DNA of 64,000 nucleotides, taken from NCBI RefSeq assembly GCF_950295315.1, contig NC_080185.1, positions 46,543,237-46,607,236 of the forward strand. The letters run 5' to 3'. Positions 58,129-64,000 of this stretch are shown in pieces (the stretch's first letter is position 1; every line of letters starts with the position of its first letter). The position numbers were made by a program, and so were the translations under genes. The notes below the pieces were generated by a model. That model was not told where the DNA came from. It saw only the letters and a program-made list of their open reading frames with translations, and made no database searches. This DNA comes from Erinaceus europaeus. Taxonomy: Eukaryota > Chordata > Mammalia > Eulipotyphla > Erinaceidae.

Positions 58129-59060
58129 CCCAGACCTGATTTTCCTGAATGCGGTCGAGCTGCAACAGGGGACTTGCGTCCCTGTAGGTGCTTCCCCAGG
58201 CCAAAGCCAGGGACACAACCCATTCTTTTCATCTGAGTTTGAGCTGCCATGGAGTATTCATTACTTAATTTAAAATCCATCTCTTTAAGCAAGTCCCTCC
58301 CCCATAACGAGATGGGTAGCTCCAAAACATACGGCTGCATCAAGCCACAATGGCCTTCCTTATCTTTCCATTTTAGCTGTCTAGCACTCATGTCTGGAGT
58401 CCTTGCATAACCCAGGCCTTGCAGGGTTTGAGAGGAAGTTTGCACAGGCCATCCTGTTGGCCAGTCTTTGGCGGCCACAATACTTCTGTCAGCCCCAGTA
58501 TCAAGAAGCCCCTGAATGTTTTTTCCTTCAACTTCTAATACCATCAATGGTCTTTGTTCTAAATCCAGAGATAGGAATGTCAAGTCTGTGCCGGAGGAGC
58601 CAAAACCTCGACCCCCCCGTTCAACTGTCTTAGCCACGAAGTGATCATGTAGACTGGGTAAGATAAGCAATTGGGCGATCTTGTCTCCCGGGGAAATGGC
58701 TACAATTCCCCGGGGGGAGGACACCATAATCTTAACAACCCCGGTGAAGTCGGAGTCTATAACCCCAGGGTGAATAAGAAGTCCTCGCAATGCTGAAGAG
58801 GATCTGCCCAAAAGTAAGCCTACTGTGCCTGGCTCGAGGGGTCCTGTAAAGTCGGTTGTTACAAGCTGGACCCCCATCTGAGGAGTTAAGACGAGTCGGG
58901 AGGTGGAACAGAGGTCCAATCCTGCTGAGCCCGCAGTGGCTCTCCGTGGTTCCCCGGAGGGCGAAAGCTGGGCCACCTTTCCTGACTGATCTCCCTGTCC
59001 CGACTCTCTACTGCCCCATATATTTGTGGGCCCTGGGGTCGGGGGCCCCTCTGGCCGTTT
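58119..59060 (-). CDS. pro: pro: dUTPase, aspartic protease and G-patch
   Basis: The frame is open from the gag shift site to the TAG at 58119. Counting from the GTG at 58976, the dUTPase motifs come first: AGSAGLDL (15-22), GRSSSALRGL (57-66), GVIDSDFTG (71-79) and RGGRGFGSSG (about 120-129). The aspartic protease follows with the active site LLDTGAD (about 157-163) and the conserved WGRDLL (about 225-230). A glycine-rich G-patch (GCVPGFGLGKHLQG, about 253-266) closes it. This order is typical of betaretroviruses. The product is made as a Gag-Pro fusion and cleaves the viral polyproteins. All key residues that I can check are present. Confidence 0.95.
   Translation of the reverse strand, partial: KRPEGPPTPGPTNIWGSRESGQGDQSGKVAQLSPSGEPRRATAGSAGLDLCSTSRLVLTPQMGVQLVTTDFTGPLEPGTVGLLLGRSSSALRGLLIHPGVIDSDFTGVVKIMVSSPRGIVAISPGDKIAQLLILPSLHDHFVAKTVERGGRGFGSSGTDLTFLSLDLEQRPLMVLEVEGKNIQGLLDTGADRSIVAAKDWPTGWPVQTSSQTLQGLGYARTPDMSARQLKWKDKEGHCGLMQPYVLELPISLWGRDLLKEMDFKLSNEYSMAAQTQMKRMGCVPGFGLGKHLQGRKSPVAARPHSGKSGLGFS
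58125..58131 (-). promoter_or_regulatory. -1 frameshift site pro to pol
   Basis: The minus strand reads G GGT TTT, in phase with the pro frame, two codons before its stop. The pol frame is exactly -1 from pro. Confidence 0.72.
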
Positions 59061-60217
59061 TTTGGACAGGCTCCTCCATATCCCTGACTCAGGGGTTGTC
59101 CGTTAATGTCCTTAACGGAGCGGCATTCATTAGCCCAATGGTTCCCCTTTTTACATCTAGGGCAGAGGCCGGGCTGTCTCATTCTAGCACTTCCTCCTGT
59201 TCTGCCTTTCTCAGGGCACTGCTTCTTAATATGTCCCATCTTGCCACATTTGAAACAAGCCCCAGTGTTACTGCTTTTCCTTCCTGCAAGTTGGACAACC
59301 GCAGCGGCAAGTCCCGCATTAGTCAAAAGGCCTCCAATCTCTCTGCAAACTTTCAACCACCGCTCAATTCCTTTGCCCTTATGTGGTGTGATAGCCGCTC
59401 TGCATTCTTTGGTACATTGCTCATATACCAGCTGTTTAATAAGAGGCATAGCTGTGTCTGGGTCCCCAAAGATTCTGCCCGCCACCTCAACTATGCGGGC
59501 CACAAAATCTGAAAAAGGCTCCGTGGGTCCCTGCAGAATTTTTGTTAAGTTGCCGCTAACTTGTCCCCTCTTTGGAAGGGCCTTCCATGCTCTTATGGCG
59601 CAGAGATTCACCTGCTCATATACTTGTGGAGGGTACCCAGTCTGTTGGCCTACAAACCTGCCTAGTGCTAGGAGCATGTCTCGGTCCCAGGCAGGTTGAC
59701 CTGCGCGTGCATTAACCGCCGCTTGCTCGGTTGCAAAATCAATCCAGAATGCTCTCCAATCTAGATATTGTCCTGGGCTGAGACAAGCACGAACTAAGCC
59801 TTGCCAAACAGCCGGTGTCATGCAAAGCCTATTGAGAGATTCCACTTGAGCAAGAGTGAAGGATGCACTAACCCCATAAGCCCTCACAGATTCTGCCAGG
59901 GACTTAACTACTTTGAAATCCAAGGGTTCCTCATACCGGTTCCCTTGGAGATCTTGAAACACCGGATAGACAAGTTGCATCTCCGTCCTAACCCGGGCCC
60001 ATAGCCCCGGGCAAAAGGAACGGCTTGGCCCTCCAGTCCCCAAGGGTTGGACGGTTGTCACGCCCTCCAGATAAGGGGGCGGAGCCGAGGGCAAAGCTGA
60101 GGCATAGCCCCCTCCTAGTTCTCCGTCCTCCAGTTTTTTTGGTGCCTTATCTCTCTCTTTCCTTTTCCTTCTTTCTCTTAAAGTAGCCTCTTCCAGTCTC
60201 TCCACTAAGGCCTGCAC
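58886..60217 (-). CDS. gag: gag: capsid and nucleocapsid part
   Basis: 443 open codons counted from a GTG that is only the first in-frame start-like codon after a frame break, so it is not the true start. The late-domain motifs PSAP and PPPY overlap at about residues 43-49. The capsid major homology region (QGPTEPFSDFVAR) is near 228-240. Two zinc knuckles, CFKCGKMGHIKKQC and CPRCKKGNHWANEC, both C-X2-C-X4-H-X4-C, lie near 320-365. The N-terminal matrix lies in other frames upstream. Gag forms the virus core and binds the RNA genome. The frame overlaps pro. Confidence 0.95.
   Translation of the reverse strand: MQALVERLEEATLRERRKRKERDKAPKKLEDGELGGGYASALPSAPPPYLEGVTTVQPLGTGGPSRSFCPGLWARVRTEMQLVYPVFQDLQGNRYEEPLDFKVVKSLAESVRAYGVSASFTLAQVESLNRLCMTPAVWQGLVRACLSPGQYLDWRAFWIDFATEQAAVNARAGQPAWDRDMLLALGRFVGQQTGYPPQVYEQVNLCAIRAWKALPKRGQVSGNLTKILQGPTEPFSDFVARIVEVAGRIFGDPDTAMPLIKQLVYEQCTKECRAAITPHKGKGIERWLKVCREIGGLLTNAGLAAAVVQLAGRKSSNTGACFKCGKMGHIKKQCPEKGRTGGSARMRQPGLCPRCKKGNHWANECRSVKDINGQPLSQGYGGACPKNGQRGPRPQGPQIYGAVESRDREISQERWPSFRPPGNHGEPLRAQQDWTSVPPPDSS
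59057..59063 (-). promoter_or_regulatory. -1 frameshift site gag to pro
   Basis: The minus strand reads A AAA AAC in the gag phase (codons ccA AAA AAC). A GC-rich stretch that can form a stem follows. After a -1 shift the pro frame is open without a stop. Confidence 0.9.
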
Positions 60218-60417
60218 ATCCTCCCCCCCTCCTCCTCTGATTCCGAGGAGGAGGGGAGTGTTTCCAGCTCCTCTAGATCAGGGTATAAAGATTTCCCTTT
60301 CTCTCCTCCTTTCTTACTTTCCGCTTTCTCAGAGCGTTCCTCCTGTAGCATTTCCAAGGCGTTCTGCCCCTTTTCAACGGCCTCGCAGCACTTCTGATCC
60401 TCAAGACAACTGCGCAC
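60205..60417 (-). pseudogene. gag, Glu-rich segment in a shifted frame
   Basis: A Lys/Glu/Ser-rich segment (LEELETLPSSSESEEEGG) links matrix and capsid regions. It is in a different frame from both neighbours. The downstream break coincides with a run of seven G (plus-strand C7 at 60223-60229), so a slip in that run is the likely cause. Confidence 0.8.
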
Positions 60418-60485
60418 TAATTTCCATACTGGCCTTACTCCTGCTTTCAGGTCATCCTGCTCCCAAGCAAAGTCTAGGTCCTTTC

Positions 60486-60671
60486 CTAACTTCTCCCAGC
60501 AAAGACAGTCAAGCTCCCTGAGGCTGCGAACCAGGGGGCGACTATGTCACACTCACTCAAGAATCTTTCAAGTGTGGACTTTTTGATTTTTAATTTCTTG
60601 GATAGAAGTAGCTCCTGCAGAGCCAAAAAATTGGATGGGACTGGGAAGTCCCCATGATAACTTCCTCCCAA
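60486..60671 (-). pseudogene. gag matrix N-terminus without ATG
   Basis: 61 open codons start at TTG GGA GGA and follow directly after a TAA two codons upstream. The second residue is Gly, as needed for myristoylation, and the segment contains LQELLLSKKLKIKK and DIVAPWF, a helical basic matrix-like sequence. No ATG exists in this frame, so the start codon seems lost. The frame shifts near 60490-60510. Confidence 0.75.
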
Positions 60672-60894
60672 AAATTATGTGGCTGCTAGCCCACTTTGTA
60701 CTCCCCATTCGCTACCCGGGGGGACTTTTACTTTCCGTTCGCTAAACCCACGAACATTCTCCCGCTCGTCCTTTATCTACAGAGACGAGCCTTGCTAGCC
60801 GCCTCACCGCGGGCCTTATTGTCCCACTTTACCCTGGGAACTTACCAGTGCACTGCCACGACTGCCGAAGTTCTGAACCCCGTTTCAGATGATG
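60672..60894 (-). other. Provirus 5' leader
   Basis: About 220 bp lie between the PBS and gag. It would carry packaging signals and a splice donor, but I cannot point to a certain site. Confidence 0.6.
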
Positions 60895-60912
60895 TCCCCG
60901 TACGGGCCACCA
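60895..60912 (-). promoter_or_regulatory. Primer-binding site for tRNA-Ile(AAU)
   Basis: The minus strand reads TGGTGGCCCGTACGGGGA, starting two bases after the 5' LTR. It is the exact 18-nt complement of the 3' end of mammalian tRNA-Ile(AAU), including CCA. Confidence 0.9.
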
Positions 60913-60914
60913 CT

Positions 60915-61205
60915 TGTCGCGTCCACCCTTGCCTGCAAGGATCATGCAACGCCGAGTTCTTCTTCAAGCAGTTTATTCGGGAACCTTGAACAGCAAAAAG
61001 CCCCGCTATAACCTAACCTCCAACTTATATACTCATGGGTCAGCCAATCCCAAGGGCACACGTGGCAACTGCTCATAGGCACACGATCGCGGAAGCAAGC
61101 GCGCTCTCAGTCTCAGACCATTTATGGAGTTGTTTACTTCTCCCTGTGGTCTGGAGGGTAGAGGAGGCTGGCGCCATCTTGGGGCGCGGCACATGGCTCT
61201 CCACA
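60915..61205 (-). repeat. 5' LTR of the provirus
   Basis: 291 bp with TG and CA ends. On the minus strand, the TATA box TATATAAG is at 61024-61031 and AATAAA at 60972-60977, in the right order for U3-R-U5. Confidence 0.95.
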
Positions 61206-61211
61206 TATAAA
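61206..61211. repeat. Provirus target-site duplication, right copy
   Basis: The six bases tataaa match 54596-54601. The host sequence before and after is one family R element. Confidence 0.93.
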
Positions 61212-61384
61212 TGTGGACAGACAGTTGTAGAGAACATGGTTCGCCCATGTCTACAACTTTAGGGGAACTGTGGTGGATTGCAGTGGGGAGAGTGAAGATT
61301 CAGAACTCTGGTGGTGGGAATAGTATGGATTCAAACCCCTGTCAACATGTAATTCTATAATATAAAAATAAAAAATAATCATTT

Positions 61385-61735
61385 TTAAAAAGTTATGGTA
61401 TATATAAATGATGGAATACTATTCGACTATTTAAAATGATGAAATTGTGTCCTTTACCTCATCTTAGATAGAACTTGAAGGAATCATGTTAAATGAGATC
61501 ATTCAGGAGAAAGAGAATCTCTCTTATCTCTCTTATAGGTGATACTGAAGGAACAATGAGTGAAAAGCAAAGCGCAAGGTGGAACTTGGACTAGACATGG
61601 TCTATTGCACCAAGGCCAAGGAAATGGGGGGAGGGTGAAGGTTGGTGGGTTCGTACAGGGGACCCAATGCACCATGGTGAATGAGAACCTAAATTGATGG
61701 TGGGATCAGAGCACAGACACCATAAAATTTTTTAA
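61385..61735 (+). mobile_element. L1 ORF2 end and 3' UTR, forward
   Basis: It has gttatggtatatataaatgatggaatactatt, gatagaacttgaaggaatcatg and a 3' UTR-like gaccaccaaggccaag-type segment. It is decayed. Confidence 0.75.
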
Positions 61736-61749
61736 TTGAAGTTTTAATT

Positions 61750-61962
61750 ACCTTTCTTTTTATTTATATACTTCTTGAATAGGGACATAGAGTAATTGAG
61801 AGAGGATGGGGGACATAGCGAGGAAGACAGAGAGACACCTGGAGCCCTGCTTCACCACTTGTGAAGCTTTCCCCCTGCAGGTGGGGACTGGGGGCTTGAA
61901 CCTGTGTCCTTGCACACAGTAATGTGTGTGCTTAACAAGATGCGCCACCAGCTGGCCCCAAG
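61750..61962 (-). repeat. tRNA-derived SINE, reverse
   Basis: It has agagagacacctggagccctgcttcacc, gcaggtggggactgggggcttgaacc and a head at gccaccagctggcccc. Confidence 0.92.
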
Positions 61963-62102
61963 ATGTTTTTTTTTAATTGCCCCTGGATAAATACTGACTC
62001 ACTACTACCAGGCTACAAATTCTGAATACTGTACCCTAATGTAAACCAACCTCCTAGTTTCCTATTTATCTAGAAGAAAGCAAAGCCTGCAGTCACAATT
62101 CT
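61963..62102. other. No recognisable feature
   Basis: Short unique spacer between SINEs. Confidence 0.4.
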
Positions 62103-62274
62103 CTTTTTTTTTTTGGAAATATTTTATTTTAATTTTCTATTTATTTGTGGGATAGAGACAGAGAGAGATTGAGAAGGGAGAGGAAGAGAAAGAGGGAAAG
62201 AGACAGAGAGACACCCGCAACCCTACTTCACCACGCATGAAGTTTCCCCCCTGCAGGTGGGGACCAGGAGCTTG
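62103..62274 (-). repeat. tRNA-derived SINE, reverse, cut by an LTR
   Basis: A normal tail and body run to ggggaccaggagcttg, then the LTR starts. The tRNA-like head is displaced beyond the LTR element. Confidence 0.88.
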
Positions 62275-62606
62275 TGTTGTATGCTTTACATTGGGTTGTT
62301 CTAGCTCTCCCCCTGCCAAGAAAATTGGATCAGTCCTGCTAGTTTCGCGGGCCCGCATGGCCCCGCCCCAAGGAACCCCAAGAGGGTTCCAGAGTTCCAG
62401 AGTTGGAGAGTTAGAGAGTGCTTGGCGTCGTTGCGGGGGAAAGAGGCAGCAGAGTTCTGTTTGGTGATTAGTTTGGGTTAGTTTATGAATCGTTGTTCTT
62501 GAATAAAGAAATACAGCTTCCCTGCCCAGCCGTATGTCTCTGGTCGTCTCTGTTACCCGCCCATGAAGCTAGCCCGGCCAGCTGGAGCCTCCAAATTTTA
62601 ACAACA
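62275..62606 (+). repeat. 5' LTR of a second LTR element, forward
   Basis: It starts TGTTG and ends CAACA, a 5-bp inverted repeat, 332 bp in total. AATAAA lies at about 62502. The R-U5 part (gtcgtctctgttacccgcccatgaagctagcccgg) resembles that of the solo LTR at 48577-49020. Two bases later, at 62609, comes a TGG that could start a PBS. Confidence 0.8.
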
Positions 62607-62959
62607 AATGGCCTCCACGTGGACCTGACCTGCACATCTCTCAGATAAGTAAAGACAATTTGGCTACCTATGTACTATGGCCTTCTCTTCTGCTTGTGAA
62701 CAGATCTTCAAAGGCCTCTGCACTTTCTTCACAAGACTGTTTTGCTGTTTCTGGAACATTTATCTCTGGACCACTCTGTGGTTTCCACTCGCTTGGGCGA
62801 ACTCAGAACAGCCAGTGGGAATAGCCAGCGGGCAGGAGGCGAGGCACGGAGCTGCTGTTTCCACCTGGTTAAACAGCCAGCCAGCCGGCTGCGCCCAGAC
62901 AACCCCGCGCACCGCGCCCGCAGCCCCGCAGCCCACAGGAGGCCGACGCCAGCACGCAG

Positions 62960-63127
62960 TAGCCCGATGCCAACACGCTGGAGCCCGATGCCACCACACA
63001 GGAGCTCGATGCCACCACACAGGAGCCCGATGCCACCACACAGGAGCCCAATGCCAACACGCTGGAGCCCGATGCCAACACGCAGGAGTCCAATGCCTCC
63101 ACGCAGGAGCCCAATGCCAACACGCAG
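62960..63127 (+). repeat. 21-bp tandem repeat (8 units) in the leader
   Basis: Eight 21-bp units of the type gagcccgatgccaccacacag, with a diverged ninth before them. Unit length keeps frame. One plus frame would read a 7-residue repeat (EPDATTQ-like), but it has a TAG at 62960. No supported protein is made. Confidence 0.9.
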
Positions 63128-63787
63128 GCCAGCCCACAGGAGCCGGCTCTCCACCGTGTGGCGCAGGGCACTGGACGTGTGATCCCTCCATGCTGCTCGG
63201 CCACTGCGAACAGGGCAGCAGACATGGCAGGGCCATGGGGCAGGGCCGCAGTGGTCTATCATGGCCGCCACCCCTGGGCACCTCGGCCCACGCCTTCTAC
63301 AAGGCTGGCCCGCCCGCCCTCGTGCTATGAATTCTGGAATGATCCCGGACCTCCTGGACCCCCGGGCTCCCTGCCGAAACTGGGCACACGAGATCTCCAG
63401 CTGCCGGTCCGGTCTGAAGGCAGACAAGCTGGAGTATGCAGAGATTTGTGCAGAGATCGCAACCTGCAATTCCTTGAAGTGGAGCTGCGCGGGAAGCCAC
63501 CTCCGGATGGTGACCCCCCCCAACAACTAAGACAGTACATATCTAAATTCGTGTTTAAAATGACATGTCTTCATAACAAAGGTTTCTCTCCTTGTGTATT
63601 AATGACCATGTTAATGTGTATGTTTAAAGTTTGGTAAACAGTAACTTTAAGGCTAAATTCTTACTAGACAAAGTTAAATGAAAAAGGTTTTCAACGTAAT
63701 TCTCATAAAGATAAAATTAACTTACATTTAAAGTCTAGGTAAAAATTAGTTAACAATCAATATATTTTAACTAAGTTGGTCTAAAGA

Positions 63788-64000
63788 CCTGCGCACACCT
63801 AGGGTGTGTCTCCATCTTGAATGGGTATAACAAAAGGTTAGACTTGTTAATATGTAAAACTCTCCATTACCTTCTCTATTAGAAATGGTAGATCGCACAA
63901 TGGCTATGCTAATTATTCTCATGCCTGAGGTTTCCTTTCCTGCGCATACCTAGGTTACATCTCCATCTTAAATGGGTGTAACAAAAGTTAAAAAGACGTT
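63788..64000 (+). repeat. About 151-bp direct repeat, cut by the window end
   Basis: cctgcgcacacctagggtg with catcttgaatgggtataac at 63788-63840 recurs as cctgcgcatacctaggtta with catcttaaatgggtgtaac at 63939-63990. Confidence 0.8.

Larger units (their letters stand above)
54602..61205 (-). mobile_element. Class II (betaretrovirus-like) endogenous provirus, reverse
   Basis: A 6.6 kb provirus read on the minus strand: 5' LTR, tRNA-Ile PBS, gag, pro (dUTPase, protease, G-patch), pol, env stub, PPT, 3' LTR. The 6-bp duplication, paired zinc knuckles, dUTPase in the pro frame and two -1 frame changes fit betaretroviruses. The LTRs differ by roughly 8-9 bases over about 270 aligned by eye, plus an 18-bp indel, so the insertion is fairly recent. 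It is defective: gag has no ATG and two frame breaks, integrase is frameshifted and env is nearly all gone. Confidence 0.96.
52709..61376 (+). mobile_element. Family R with L1 5'-UTR-like head, forward, split by the provirus
   Basis: The head (52709-52830: acttccgggaggtgtggtttatggag) matches the reverse L1-like 5' end at 50160-50268. The body runs to 54601. The 3' end continues after the provirus at 61206-61376 with ctctggtggtgggaatagtatgg and a poly(A)-like tail. This is the most complete family R copy. No long coding frame is present. Confidence 0.8.
62607..64000 (+). mobile_element. Internal region of the second LTR element, no gag seen
   Basis: It starts with a PBS-like sequence (62609-62627, TGGCCTCCACGTGGACCTG) that loosely resembles the tRNA-Lys type. 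62780-63530 is GC-rich, and 63540-64000 is AT-rich. No zinc knuckle, protease or RT motif is visible in any frame. It may be a non-autonomous LTR retrotransposon or an unusual long leader. The 3' end lies outside the window. Confidence 0.6.

Noticed and set aside
55064..59699. Plus-strand frames over the provirus
   Set aside because: They are antisense shadows of gag, pro and pol, which carry clear motifs on the minus strand.
62609..62627. Firm assignment of the second PBS to tRNA-Lys
   Set aside because: The match to the Lys-type PBS needs several mismatches and a gap, so only a loose resemblance is claimed.
62939..63127. CRISPR array
   Set aside because: The 21-bp units are head to tail without unique spacers, in a vertebrate genome.
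62677..63637. Overlapping long frames on both strands in the GC-rich block as host genes
   Set aside because: At least six frames are open at once because GC-rich DNA with a 21-bp repeat lacks stops. None has a recognisable domain.

Overview
This window looks like mammalian intergenic DNA, most likely from a hedgehog (Erinaceus). The main evidence is the dense, repeated occurrence of tRNA-derived SINEs with the head and body typical of the hedgehog ERI families, with AT-rich tails, together with many L1 fragments and a few older mammal-wide repeats (MIR and MER5A-like). I see no convincing host protein-coding gene and no host tRNA or rRNA gene. Almost every open frame is a piece of a retroelement or a chance frame. 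The species call is inference from repeat type.

I use 'family R' for one recurring sequence seen about 17 times. It is a moderately long retroelement with an AT-rich 3' tail and a 3' end (a GGTGGTGGGAA motif followed by a T-rich stretch) that resembles the 3' end of a local L1. Some copies start with an L1 5'-UTR-like head. Others are joined downstream of an L1 3' UTR. Many copies have 14-16 bp target-site duplications (TSDs), so they were inserted by the L1 machinery.

Layout: 1-11 kb holds microsatellites, SINEs, family R copies, an L1 fragment and a possible retrocopy. 11-13.7 kb is mostly unique sequence with an old MIR split by MER5A. 13.7-22.2 kb holds family R, SINEs and two reverse-strand L1s that include ORF1 and endonuclease regions. 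22.2-34.8 kb is a patchwork of older L1s, SINEs, family R copies and an L1-3'UTR/family-R chimera. 34.8-41.4 kb is an old reverse L1 carrying a processed retrocopy and further chimeras. 41.4-50.3 kb is a multilevel nest: a reverse ORF1-bearing element is split by a solo LTR and by two L1/family-R chimeras, one of which is itself split by another solo LTR. 50.3-54.6 kb holds two family R copies separated by an L1 fragment.

The best-preserved element is a 6.6 kb reverse-strand betaretrovirus-like (class II) provirus at 54602-61205. It has two LTRs, a 6-bp TATAAA duplication, a primer-binding site matching tRNA-Ile(AAU), gag (two frame breaks, no ATG), a dUTPase-protease-G-patch pro frame, and pol with RT, RNase H and integrase. 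It has two -1 frameshift sites, a 3' polypurine tract with a 21-nt identical copy inside the integrase region, and only a stub of env. From 62275 a second LTR element starts on the plus strand and runs out of the window. Its leader is GC-rich, holds a 21-bp tandem repeat and shows no recognisable gag.
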